Origin: Phoenix dactylifera
Taxonomy: Eukaryota > Streptophyta > Magnoliopsida > Arecales > Arecaceae
Direction of reading: 5' to 3'
NCBI RefSeq assembly: GCF_009389715.1
Contig: NC_052400.1
Span: 1,364,001-1,428,000 of the forward strand
Length of the DNA: 64,000 bases
The notes beneath the pieces were generated by a model, which saw only the letters and a list, made by a program, of their open reading frames with translations, was not told the DNA's origin and made no database searches. Position numbers and translations under genes: made by a program. Of this stretch, positions 1-10,347 are shown in pieces. The stretch's first letter is position 1. Each line of letters starts with the position of its first letter.

Positions 1-206
1 TTTTTTATCTGTACAGCTTACATTTCTTGTATAGCGCATAATTTTATATTGCTTGTACAGCTTTTTTCTATTTAATATGAGAAAGTATCCTTCTCTACTC
101 AACGTGTGATATTCCCTTTTCTATCATAAATGCTTCGAGGCGTGCATTTATGTTAATCCATTTTTAAGCTAGTTTTGACCAACTTAACATGCACAAACTT
201 TGTAGC
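1..206. other. Left flank of LTR element; inverted copy of BBE upstream DNA
   Basis: No gene is seen. Positions about 150-206 match, in reverse complement, the DNA upstream of the BBE-like genes (about 13,250-13,300 and 26,755-26,810). The match resumes right after the LTR element at 5,073-5,090. The LTR element therefore interrupted an inverted piece of BBE-upstream sequence. A short palindromic motif (AAATGC..GCATTT) near 129-152 also occurs at 13,139-13,162. Confidence 0.6.
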
Positions 207-1428
207 TGTTGCTGGAAATTGGACCCGGGGGCCGCCGCGAAGCCGGGGAAGGAGGAGCTCCGCTGCTACAGGGGGCGGACGGCGGTGCACCGGCCGGCTG
301 CGTCCTCCACCGTGGGGCGTGGGAGCGTCCGAAGAGGGGTGGCCGGGCTCCCCGGCGCCGGCCCTCCGATGCCTAAGTCAGAGGGGGCCAGTATGTGGAG
401 AGAGCAGGGAAGAGAGTATGTGGAGAAGACAGAGAATATTGTGTTCAATTGTGTCTGTGCTGTTTTCTTCCTTTTTTCCCCGGTCTAGGAGGGTTCTCTC
501 CAGCTCCGGGTTTTTCCTCTTGTTTTTGGTCCTCTCTCCCTTTTCCCCCCAGGTTTTCTTTTATAGGAGGATTTTTGTTACCTGGGAGGTGACAGGAGGT
601 TTGTCCTGTTTTGTAATAATTGGGCACGATTTGGCCCATTAATGGCGTAATGGAGAACGGGACCGGATCAGACCGGAATTAGGGAGTTGTCACGGTCGAT
701 CGGACCTGTTGGAGTGGTTGAACCGCCGGCTGTGGTGGGCCTGGGGTCCGTGGATGGTAAGTGCATTTATTACCGAATGAACCGGCGGTCAGGGAGAGCC
801 ATACGTTCTGATGGTTCAGTGATCCGGAGATCGTCTTGGGCCGTGTTCATTAAATGACTGAGTGCATCGGAGACTTGAGAGAGTCTCGTGCATTAATGGC
901 AGGTCGTGCCGAATACCTGCGAAGATCTTATGTCTTGATGGCTTGGAGATAGTGGCAGGTTATAGTGGAGTTGTCAGGTCCCTTAGAGGGTTAGGTGGAA
1001 ATGGGATATTTGGCTAAGGCATGGGCTCGGCCTGCTGTGCTCGGCCTTCTGGTCTCGGCCTTCTGGTCTCGGCTCTCTGGTCTCGGCCTTCTGGTCTCGG
1101 CCTTCTGGTCTCGGCCCTCTGGTCTCGGCTCTCTGGTCTCGGCCTTCTGGTCTCGGCTCTCTGGTCTCGGCTCTCTGGTCTATGAGCTCGAGAGCGGAAG
1201 AGCCCGATCACTTAGGATGAGCTTGAGAGCGGAAGAGCCCGATCACTTAGGATGAGCTCGAGAGCGGAAGAGCCCGATCACTTAGGATGAGCTCGAGAGA
1301 GGAAGAGCCCGATCACTTAGGATGAGCTCGAGAGCGGAAGAGCTCGATCACTTAGGATGAGCTCGAGCTTGCTGATGGATTTAGGTGCTATAATTACATT
1401 TGTGGGGTGGTCCATTTTTCCACCAACA
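207..1428 (-). repeat. 3' LTR (in element orientation)
   Basis: TG..CA-bounded LTR of 1,222 bp on the minus strand. It contains a run of 12-bp subrepeats (TCTGGTCTCGGC and variants, about 1,046-1,180) and about five copies of a 35-bp subrepeat (about 1,183-1,360). Compared with the other LTR it lacks about 40 bp near 330 and carries about three more 35-bp copies. ORFs predicted here are only repeat-driven open frames. Confidence 0.85.
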
Positions 1429-1445
1429 CTACCCCCCGACTTCCG
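1429..1445 (-). other. Candidate polypurine tract
   Basis: On the minus strand GGAAGTCGGGGGGTAGTG abuts the 3' LTR start. The G-rich purine run next to the LTR is where the plus-strand primer is expected. Confidence 0.45.
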
Positions 1446-1494
1446 AGTCTGAGCTGCTTTTTGGCTCGGGCGAAGGAAGTAGTTCAGTCATCGA

Positions 1495-2135
1495 TCGTCC
1501 TGGTGCTGTGAGCGTTCTTACACCAAGGCGACTGAAGACGCTTTTTCTGCTCGGAGTCCGTTCTTTGGGAACGTCGGCAGAGAAGAATCCAAGTAAAGAT
1601 AAATGAGAATGTAAAGACATTAAATAAATGGGTACCTTGTACCGTGTGCGTCCTTGCGCCGAGGCGACCGAAGACGCTTCTCTGCTCGGACTCCGTTCTT
1701 TGGGGACGTCGGCAGAGAAAAGTCCAAGAATAAAATAATGTAAAACATTAAATGAATGGGTACCTTGTACCGTGTGCGTCCTTGCGCCGAGGCGACTGAA
1801 GACGCTTCTCTGCTCGGACTCCATTCTTTGGGGACGTCGGCAGAGAAAAGTCCAAGTAAAGATAAATGAGAATGTAAAGACATTAAATGAATGGGTACCT
1901 TGTACCGTGTGCGTCCTTGCGCCGAGGCGACTGAAGACGCTTCTCTGCTCGGACTCCGTTCTTTGGGGACGTCGGCAAAGAAATCCAAAAATAGACAATA
2001 TGGAGACATTAACGTAGAAACATTAAGTAAATGGGTACCTTGTACCGTGTGCGTCCTTACGCCGAGGCGACTGAAGACGCTTCTCTGCTCGGACTCCGTT
2101 CTTTGGGGACGTCGGCAGAGAAATCCAAAAATAGA
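1495..2135. repeat. Tandem repeat, 128-141 bp unit, five copies
   Basis: Each unit contains GGGTACCTTGTACCGTGTG, a GCCGAGGCGACTGAAGACGC block and a CGGACTCCGTTCTTTGGGGACG block. GGTACC restarts near 1,631, 1,759, 1,893 and 2,034; a degenerate unit starts about 1,495. The array lies inside the LTR element, next to its 3' LTR. Confidence 0.85.
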
Positions 2136-2159
2136 AGAGCGGGCTGAGCTCGTTGGCTG

Positions 2160-2720
2160 AAGACGATGGAGCGCGAGCCGAGCTCGTCCGGTCAGAGAGG
2201 ACCGCTAACTCATAGCCGATGGAGCACGAGCCGAGCTCGTCCGGTCAGAGAGGACCGCTAACTCATATTCGGGGAGCACGAGCCGAGCTCGACGGTGGAA
2301 GCCGATGGAGCACGAGCCGAGCTCGTCCGGTCAGAGAGGACCGCTAACTCATATTCGGGGAGCACGAGCCGAGCTCGACGGTGGAAGCCGATGGAGCACG
2401 AGCCGAGCTCGTCCGGTCAGAGAGGACCGCTAACTCATAGCCGATGGAGCACGAGCCGAGCTCGTCCGGTCAGAGAGGACCGCTAACTCATAGCCGATGG
2501 AGCACGAGCCGAGCTCGACGGTGGAAGCCGATGGAGCACGAGCCGAGCTCGTCCGGTCAGAGAGGACCGCTAACTCATATTCGGGGAGCACGAGCCGAGC
2601 TCGACGGTGGAAGCCGATGGAGCACGAGCCGAGCTCGTCCGGTCAGAGAGGACCGCTAACTCATAGCCGATGGAGCACGAACCGAGCTCGTCCGGTCAGA
2701 GAGGACCGCTAACTCATATC
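2160..2720. repeat. Tandem repeat, about 53-bp units with CGAGCTCG core
   Basis: Units carry GCCGATGGAGCACGAGCCGA, then GCTCGTCCGGTCAGAGAGG and ACCGCTAACTCAT. They alternate with a variant containing TATTCGGGGAGC and GACGGTGGAA, forming a higher-order repeat. Each unit holds the palindrome CGAGCTCG. Open frames here are repeat artefacts. Confidence 0.85.
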
Positions 2721-2859
2721 CCGACGTCTCGGGCGTCCCTGTAGCCGGGGCATCCCGACGTCTCGGGCCATCCCGACGAATCGGGGCATCCCGTTGTGGC
2801 AGGGCATCCCAATATATTGGGGCATCCTGACGTCTCAGGGCATCCTGACCGTGGTCAGG
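2720..2859. repeat. Array of short hairpins, 17-18 bp period
   Basis: Eight successive short inverted repeats start near 2,720, 2,737, 2,754, 2,772, 2,790, 2,808, 2,826 and 2,844, mostly separated by GGCAT. Examples are CCCGACGAATCGGG (2,772-2,785), CCCAATATATTGGG (2,808-2,821), CCTGACGTCTCAGG (2,826-2,839) and CCTGACCGTGGTCAGG (2,844-2,859). Arm sequences differ between units, but pairing within most units is kept. Confidence 0.8.
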
Positions 2860-3413
2860 GTAGGAGAACGAGCCGAGCTCGTTGGCTAACCTGAAAATAG
2901 ATAAAATATTGAATTTATTTGAAGCCAAAGTGGCGTCCTGTACCTTTTGGAGATATTTTGATAGCTCTCGAGCTTCGAAGTCCTTCAGGACTTGGTTCGG
3001 CACCGGCCTTCTTTGGCTTGATTTTTTAAGTGTTTTGCGCTCGGGTTTCTGAGCTCGGTCTGCATGAGCTCGACGGGGGCTTCAATGATGGCGACGCTCT
3101 GAAAGGGGAGCAATGTCGCGGGCGCCGTCCCAAGGACTTACGCCCGTAAGGAGGGAGTACATGCTGGTTTCTTGCTTGCTGCCGGAAGACAGAAGACTTG
3201 GAAGGATAATGGGATTTAATGGGGCTGTACCCTTTGTCACAGAGGCTTACAATCCCATTTTAAAGCTCCATAACTTTCCTTCTCCAGACCTCAGCTTTTA
3301 TTTCTCTTTCCCCCCAACTCGTTGACGTGAGACTTGGACTACTACTTCTCATTGGTTGCCCCCACATACGTCGTTGCAGCGGGAGCCATGCCTGATTCGA
3401 GATGGCTCGGGAG
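2860..3413. other. Spacer of LTR element, no recognised gene
   Basis: Non-repetitive interior between the hairpin array and the gag-like ORF. A 115-aa minus-strand open frame (2,656-3,003) is half repeat translation and half an unrecognised segment (LKDFEARELSKYLQKVQDA). No retroviral enzyme motif is visible. Confidence 0.5.
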
Positions 3414-3881
3414 TCAGGAGAAAGTTTCTTCCTCTGCTTCACATGATTCCGTGGAGGCGGCACAGGAGGGGCCTCCACTTGTTGCAGGCTTTGGGCTGCA
3501 AATAGCTACGCTTGGACTTGCTGCACAAGCGCATCGAAGTGCTCGAGTTGGACCTGTGGAACTTGATCTACCGGAGATCTTAATGGTGAATTTTGGACTG
3601 AGCGTTTGGGACTTGGAGCATGATACTCGAAGGGGAAACCCGCTTGTAGGGGGCTCCGGTTGAACTGGAGCCGGAGGAGGCGGTGCGGTTGGGATGCCCC
3701 TGGGTTGCAAGCTTTGGACAGCGGTAGCCAAGGCTTGCACTTGTTGTACCAGGGCATCGAACTGCTCCGGCCGAACTTGATGAACTGACTCGGTCGGAGG
3801 TGATGAGTTCCGGACGGAACGCTCCGGACTAGGTGGAGGTCGTTGAGAGGCATTGGAAGCCCCTTTGCTCCTTAGCTTCAT
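3414..3881 (-). CDS. Gag-like ORF of the LTR element
   Basis: An open frame runs out of the primer-site region. The first real ATG is at about 3,881 (MKLRSKGASNAS...), giving about 155 aa. It is rich in Pro, Ser and Arg near the start, has a short helical Q/V/A segment (EQFDALVQQVQALATAVQSL) and a Pro-rich PTAPPPPAPVQPEP linker. Position just inside the 5' LTR and composition fit the N-terminus of a Ty3-type gag. No zinc knuckle or capsid core follows, so it is truncated. A second open frame (3,506-3,853) repeats the FDALVQQVQA motif in another frame, suggesting internal duplication with a frameshift. The gag assignment rests on position and composition, not on a recognised domain. Confidence 0.5.
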   Translation of the reverse strand: MKLRSKGASNASQRPPPSPERSVRNSSPPTESVHQVRPEQFDALVQQVQALATAVQSLQPRGIPTAPPPPAPVQPEPPTSGFPLRVSCSKSQTLSPKFTIKISGRSSSTGPTRALRCACAASPSVAICSPKPATSGGPSCAASTESCEAEEETFS

Positions 3882-3894
3882 GGCAACGAACTCG

Positions 3895-3915
3895 GGCCCT
3901 TCCTCTAGCGCCAAC
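3895..3915 (-). other. Candidate primer binding site
   Basis: Directly inside the 5' LTR the minus strand reads GT then TGGCGCTAGAGGAAGGG. A TGG-starting stretch beside the LTR is the expected tRNA primer site. I did not identify the tRNA. Confidence 0.5.
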
Positions 3916-5072
3916 TGTTGCTGGAAATTGGACCCGGGGGCCGCCGCGAAGCCGGGGAAGGAGGAGCTCCGCTGCTACAGGGGGCGGACGGCGGTGCGCC
4001 GGCCGGCTGCGTCCTCCACCGTGGGGCGTGGGAGCGTCCGAAGAGGGGTGGTGCGTCCAGTCCTGTCCTGTCCTGCAAAAAAGCCGGTGGCCGGGCTCCC
4101 CGGCGCCGGCCCTCCGATGCCTAAGTCAGAGGGGGCCAGTATGTGGAGAGAGCAGGGAAGAGAGTATGTGGAGAAGACAGAGAATATTGTGTTCAATTGT
4201 GTCTGTGCTGTTTTCTTCCTTTTTTCCCCGGTCTAGGAGGGTTCTCTCCAGCTCCGGGTTTTTCCTCTTGTTTTTGGTCCTCTCTCCCTTTTCCCCCCAG
4301 GTTTCCTTTTATAGGAGGATTTTTTGTTACCTGGGAGGTGACAGGAGGTTTGTCCTGTTTTGTAATAATTGGGCACGATTTGGCCCATTAATGACGTAAT
4401 GGAGAACGGGACCGGATCAGACCGGTATCAGGGAGTTGTCACGGTCGATCGGACCTGTTGGAGTGGTTGAACTGCCGGCTGTGGTGGGCCTGGGGTCCGT
4501 GGATGGTAAGTGCATTTATTACCGAATGAACCGGCGGTCAGGGAGAGCCATACGTTCTGATGGTTCAGTGATCCGGAGATCGTCTTGGGCCGTGTTCATT
4601 AAATGACTGAGTGCATCGGAGACTTGAGAGAGTCTCGTGCATTAATGGCAGGTCGTGCCGAATACCTGCGAAGATCTTATGCCTTGATGGCTTGGAGATA
4701 GTGGCAGGTTATAGTGGAGTTGTCAGGTCCCTTAGAGGGTTAGGTGGAAATTGGATATTTGGCTAAGGCATGGGCTCGGCCTGCTGTGCTCGGCCTTCTG
4801 GTCTCGGCCTTCTGGTCTCGGCTCTCTGGTCTCGGCTCTCTGGTCTCGGCCTTCTGGTCTCGGCCCTCTGGTCTCGGCTCTCTGGTCTCGGCCTTCTGGT
4901 CTCGGCTCTCTGGTCTCGGCTCTCTGGTCTATGAGCTCGAGAGCGGAAGAGCCCGATCACTTAGGATGAGCTCGAGAGCGGAAGAGCCCGATCACTTAGG
5001 ATGAGCTCGAGCTTGCTGATGGATTTAGGTGCTATAATTACATTTGTGGGGTGGTCCATTTTTCCACCAACA
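3916..5072 (-). repeat. 5' LTR (in element orientation)
   Basis: Partner LTR of 1,157 bp with the same termini as 207-1,428. It has the same 12-bp subrepeat run (about 4,795-4,930) but only about two copies of the 35-bp subrepeat (4,932-5,001). It also has a short extra stretch near 4,052-4,090 with repeated TCCTG. Confidence 0.85.
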
Positions 5073-5104
5073 GTAGTCAACCCAAGAAACATGTGTATTT
5101 GAAA

Positions 5105-5419
5105 TTACATATGATGGCGAACAATATATTTGCTATGTTTCTTTGCGTATCCAGTCGGAATTTTCCATTTTTCCTTGTAGATCCTGTCATATCTTTGACC
5201 GACTTTTCTTTGCGCCCGCGGAGGTTGCATTGCACGCTTAGCAAGTTCTGGATATAAATTAACCAACATGAAAGTATATGCTAAATATTTGTGAGAAGGA
5301 AAGAAGCTAGAGGATATCACCCTCCAGATTTTTGCTAGTTCGCCCATGTGATGTGGAAGCTGATGATTGGCTAATAGGTAAGCAAGGGTCGGTATACTGC
5401 CCCAATCTCCGACTACCAC
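5105..5419 (-). pseudogene. Unrecognised conserved ORF remnant, copy A
   Basis: 104-aa minus-strand frame with a protein-like core (HHMGELAKIWRVISSSFF, KYLAYTFMLVN, YPELAKRAMQ, QRYDRIYKEKWKIPTGY). It recurs at about 18,890-19,210 and 33,604-33,930. The frame is open in all three copies despite several substitutions. An in-frame stop lies not far upstream in the copies I read, so it looks like one exon or a fragment. I do not recognise the family. A domesticated or integrated viral structural protein is one possibility, with no evidence beyond its isolated occurrence. Confidence 0.4.
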
Positions 5420-7236
5420 ATCAGCCGAGTAATTATGCGGTGATTTAGCGGGTGATCAGGAGCAGTACTCTTGTCAGAATTCCATTACTATTTTTTGGTT
5501 AACAGTCTACTAATATTTTAGGTCAATGAGACTTTGGGTCGAAAACAATGAACGTCATGTACAAGCCTTATCCTAGTTTCGGTCATATATACAACTGGCA
5601 TATAATTTTATTTTTTTTTGGGCGAACTTGATTGAATTCCTGTTTAAGTCAATAATCAATTGTAATGGATTTCTTGACGCATTTAAACCTATTATTGCGT
5701 GTATCTGCTGTGTTTTCCGGCATGCTTGTTGCTTGACGAGCTATATATTAAAACTCTGAAATTTTACTTAGCATTGAGGTCATGGAGGGTGGGAATGGGT
5801 CCCACCTAAGAATGCGTACGTGTTCGACATGGATTCGTTGGAAATGCTGAAATTAAGCTGTATGCCTCCAATAGTGAATCACCAGGGTTGACTTAACACC
5901 ATTTTCAGGTTCACGTTCGCCGCAAGTTTCTGAACTCACGACAGATCAGCTTTGATAGGTCTTTTGAACGATTCAATTTTGTTGGATGTGATTTTGGTTA
6001 GAGATTGTAGCTGTCGAGGTTAATGAGGACAGTGTTTTATGGATAAATAAAAGTATACGACATATCCATTCATCTCTAACTATTGAGAATTCTTGCCACC
6101 TCAAGGCCCCTTGTTACACCACGTAAGATATTGTTTCCATGCAGCCAGCGTTGCGGAACGGTAAGGACGTGAGAATTGCAGTGAAAGACTACAGTTCATT
6201 GCATGCAGGATGTTCTTCACGGAACCACTTTCCAAAGTTCAGACGTAAACTAGTTCTTCATTTTTGCTTTGTAGCTGACGTGGAAACTAAGGGAATTGGC
6301 TGTCCAATTCTTGACTCAGGAGAAGGAAGAGTCGTTGGATCTTTAGAGATAATAATAATATCATTTTTAGCTTCAGTACCTATTCCCCTTCAAAAATTTT
6401 GGTTCAAAGTTCTCTCAACCTCCTCTTCCATTTCTATTTTTTCTTAAATTTTCACTATTTTATTCTTCTTCTATTTTTTCTACACTTCAATTTTTTATTT
6501 TATATTTTGTATCTTATCATTTTTTTTATTATTATTATATGCATTGCACGCTCCTGTTTGTCAGAAAATAAAGCATATGAAAATGTAATTTCTTTGTCTT
6601 GTAAATAATATTTCTTTCAGTGAAATAGGCCTCTAACGCCTGACTGGTTTTCGCCTTGGGGAAATTATATTGTCTTGGATTGTTCCACAATGCTAGTAAA
6701 TTTCCAAACAGTGGGAAATCATTAAATGCTAGAATTGGCCAATGGGAATCCAACTGAGACCATCCCTTTCATTCTTTTCCCCACGCAATTGGTGTCGTGC
6801 CAATCCAAATCTGACCATGTAACACGGCCACGTACTCTCTAGGATAAGGCCCTAGAGAATATGCTAGGCTTAAAAATTTATCGCAACCTCAATATCCATA
6901 ATCAAAATAATCTTAAATCATAGCGAATCAACAAAATTGATCCAATTACAAAATTTAATCATCTAACCAGTATCAGTGATGCTCTATCTATTCATCCATT
7001 ATCCATATAATCCCAATTCATACCAAATATTACGCCACTTGCAACCTGCAACTCTGAAAAGAAAAAGAAAAGAAGATTGTGAGTTTTACAGCCCAGTAAA
7101 AATATCGAACCGTTGCACCATAAGTAATAAAAAAATAATTATTAAAAATACCAGATAAAATAAATATCATATCAATACTTGGAAAGCTCAAACAAATAAC
7201 ATGCACATAAGTTCTCATTATTATCTTTTCAAAGAA

Positions 7237-7238
<2 letters not shown>
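5420..7238. other. AT-rich non-coding DNA, copy A
   Basis: No gene recognised. Short open frames are AT-rich and have no homologue I know. Contains the A-specific segment at about 6,062-6,343 and a TTTTATT-rich stretch (about 6,430-6,540). Matched by 19,210-20,748 and 33,930-35,469. Confidence 0.6.

Positions 7239-7316
<78 letters not shown>
7239..7316. repeat. (AT)n(AC)n microsatellite, copy A
   Basis: AT dinucleotides 7,239-7,285, then AC to about 7,307, then AT again. Copy B is shorter by about 2 bp; copy C (35,470-35,541) has almost no AC block. Open frames of alternating Y/I or C/V here are artefacts. Confidence 0.95.
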
Positions 7317-7463
7317 CTCAAATATAACCAATTGTTTAACAATAATTTCTTATATCATGTCATCTATTTCTCATTAACTTGAATTGAATATTTTTTATTA
7401 ATTAACTTTCAGTTGTGGACTAACCAAGATCATTACTCGGTCCAAGACAGACAAAAATCCAAC

Positions 7464-7756
7464 GCGTCAGCCCGTAGATGCTATCCCATGCATAAGCTTG
7501 TGAAGGCTATCCCCATGCATCAAGCCTATGAGTGCTATCCTACACATAAGCCTATGAAGGCTATCCCCATGCATCAAGCCCTTGGGCGCTATTCCACACG
7601 TAAGCCCGTAGAGACTATCCTATACATAAGCTCGTAGAGGCTATTCCACGCATAAGTTCATGGAGACTATCCTACGCATAAGCTTATAAAGGCTATTTCA
7701 CGCATAAGCTTATGGAGGCTATCCTATGCATAAGCTTATAGAGGCTATCCATGACA
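7464..7756. repeat. Minisatellite, about 26-30 bp unit, copy A
   Basis: About ten imperfect units of the form CATAAGCCTATGAAGGCTATCC with variable length and sequence. Units are degenerate and have no unique spacers, so this is not CRISPR-like. Confidence 0.85.
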
Positions 7757-10347
7757 AGGTAAGTCCACATCATATATATCTTGTCCGTTTGATTTATATG
7801 TTACTCTTGTCAAATCAGTTACCACTTATACGATGAATTTCTCTCAAATTCAAAGTATTTTTGTTTACATAATTATGTTTTCAATATCTAATACATATAA
7901 TAACCATACAAATATATTTGTACTGAAAATTATATAAAACATGCCATCACATACCAAACCAAATTTATCGATATACATCTCATGATGTAAATCCAGTGGT
8001 ACAAACTAATAAGCATATACATATAACCGGTGACCGAGTAGAGAAATTCTTACCTCTATCGCAATCCAACGCAGCTACAATACTACCAATACACACCTAA
8101 CATGTCCACTTAATTTAATATCAATATAATAGCAACTTATCCCTTATCAATCACTTGTCATATTAATGAATCAATTTTTAGTAATTACTTAATTTTAGAG
8201 TTCTAATATTTGAATTACCCATATTCTCTATTCTTCTTTAATTAAAAATTTTATATAAATAAAAGGTTAGGGTCTTATCTCAATTTAGAAATTAGAGTAT
8301 AAGATCTTGTTAGGCTTCTTTTTGTCCGAGTAACTATAGTCCATACAAAAGTAGGACCGACTATGAAAATAGATTTGTATAGAAAGATATATGAGGCTAG
8401 CTAGATGACAATCCAATTACTCGAATCGATCAGCACAACATAACTTAATCCATATGATCAAAAAATATATATCTAATTAAGAAAAAGGTAATAAATCAGG
8501 GGTTATCAACTATAGGTCAAATAGTAGCTGACAACAGTCGGGTGCAAGATGGATAGAGTCAACAGGTTGTAACATTCGACAATTCGGGTCGGTCTGCTCT
8601 AGCCAATCTAACCAATCAACTCGTGAAATAAGAATCAAACCATAGTACATATAACACAATCAAGACTAATGATGATAAAGTCTAGTGATGCTCGTCAATG
8701 GTCGAGATAGGGCTAGAGTGGCAGGTGGTCGCAGCAACTTTGGTCTAGGACCCTCTACTAGAATCAACTCAGGTTCACAATAAGAACATCTGGGACCCTC
8801 CTGCTGGGTCCATAGAACCATGCAAAGAAAGAGCAACAGAGGAAAAGAATTCAAGAGAGGAAAAAGAAGGAGAGGACGCCAGACAACACTCACCTCGGCC
8901 CGACGAAGTTCCGGCGGCTCTTTTCAGTGACGAATCAAAAAGAAAACCCAAAGAAGAATCGTCGAGATTGGCGGCTATTCCTCGAGTCTTCATTGATGGA
9001 GCTAGGAGAAGCAGGAATGAGCCTTAAATAGGTGAATTCTAGAGTTTTGGATAAACTCAACTTGCGCTAGGATACTCCGAGTCCAGCAAGATAGGAGGAG
9101 GAAGAAGACTCCAACTGGTCATCTTCTTTACCCCATTGTGTGCAACAGGACATGCTCAAGGACCAATGGGCCTGGCCTCTTCAGACCGGACCACTAGCCC
9201 ATAGAAATTTTTGGGCTATTACAATTGGATTGAATCGTTTTCACATTGGCCACTTATCCAAAGAGAAAAGTCATACTATCTTGTTAAAAATTATTAAAAC
9301 GCATTTCCAATTTTAAGTTTTGAATGACTCACATGTTGCCATGATCCATCTCTTTGCCACCTATTCCCTATCATGGCCACTGTCACATACACCTGCTCTC
9401 CATGTTGGACTTTGTACTCTTAATTAGAAGTGATATTAATTTGAGGCCGCATTCCATCACGGCGACTCATGCTACAACTAAAATTGGACCTTGTACTTTT
9501 TATTGGCCTTTGAAAATAATAGCTTCCTTCATATTTCATAATTGCATGTACAACCCTTCACACCAACGCCACATTTTGTCTGATCTTCATAATTGCATCT
9601 TGTACAACTCTTCACACCAAGGCCACCTTTATCCGATCTAGTTTTGGGGGATCAAAGACAATTCCATGTTTGCATACTCTAAAGAAAAAAAAATATTAGG
9701 TAATACAACGATTCAAACACCAACTAGTTAGAGCGAGTCAAAAGATTCAAAATCAAAGAGTTTTTTTCCTAGGGAACTATGATTTATAATTACACCCTCA
9801 AAGCTTCCATCTCAACTTGTACCTTTGGTGCAACGTTCTATGCTTTGTTTTAGGAAATCTTCTTTGACATAATAGTATTGAGGGTAATGAGATTAGTTGG
9901 TGATAAGAACTGTACCACCTAACTGCGTTGTCATAATCAAGTTTCACAATATCATGCGAAATCCACCATGCAAGAGAGAAACATGGTATGCATACTCATG
10001 AGAAGAGAAACTTTATTTAACTTTCAAAAATCAACACCGGTTATAAGAGGAACTTTAACAGGCTTTGAGATTTCTTACAAAGCTAAGAACTTCTAGGCGC
10101 CCTTTGAATTAAAAAAGAATCCTTTGTTCACTAGTTCCGGAACGCATAAATTCTTTGCTTCTAAAGCTCTATATGGATTTAACAAACAATTTGAAGAAAT
10201 AAAAGGGGCTTCATCATATATGTTGTCCTGTCCAGGTCATTTTTCTTCTTAAATTTTTGAAAACAAAAATAGAAAATAAAAGCAATACTTAGTCTCCAAG
10301 AACAATTACTGCTGCGGGGATCACCATGGCTGTTGCATCGAGTTTTT
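7757..10347. other. Non-coding, probably transposon-derived DNA, copy A
   Basis: No intact gene. Around 8,660-9,231 the minus strand has features of an LTR or promoter region: it begins TGTAATAGCCC at 9,231, has TATTTAAGG near 9,030, and then a short open frame (8,775-8,993) ending at a GGTGAGTG splice-donor-like site. I could not define partner ends, so no element is called. Present in all three copies (B offset 13,508; C to 37,902). Confidence 0.4.

Larger units (their letters stand above)
207..5072 (-). mobile_element. Non-autonomous LTR retrotransposon (Tat-like Ty3 candidate)
   Basis: Two direct LTRs (207-1,428 and 3,916-5,072) bound a 2.5-kb interior. On the minus strand each LTR begins TGTTGGTGGAAAAATGG and ends CCAATTTCCAGCAACA, the usual TG..CA ends. 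The flanks are GTAGC (202-206) and GTAGT (5,073-5,077), a 5-bp target duplication with one mismatch. Minus-strand order is 5' LTR, primer-binding-site candidate, gag-like ORF, spacer, tandem repeats, G-rich tract, 3' LTR. No protease, reverse transcriptase or integrase is visible, so movement would need a partner in trans. Tandem repeats next to the 3' LTR are known from the Tat lineage (Retand, Ogre); that placement is inference. By eye the LTRs differ by roughly ten substitutions plus repeat-number indels, which suggests a recent insertion. Confidence 0.85.

Noticed and set aside
175-642. 155-aa frame repeated at 3,833-4,399 as a gene pair
   Set aside because: Both lie in the two LTRs of one retrotransposon and have no recognisable protein features.
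995-1255. ORFs of repeated SGLGLLVSAFWSR in the LTRs (also 4,744-5,004)
   Set aside because: Translation of 12-bp subrepeats; no start context or conservation beyond the repeat.
7464-7756. CRISPR-like repeat array
   Set aside because: Units are degenerate, head-to-tail, without unique spacers, in plant DNA; it is a minisatellite.
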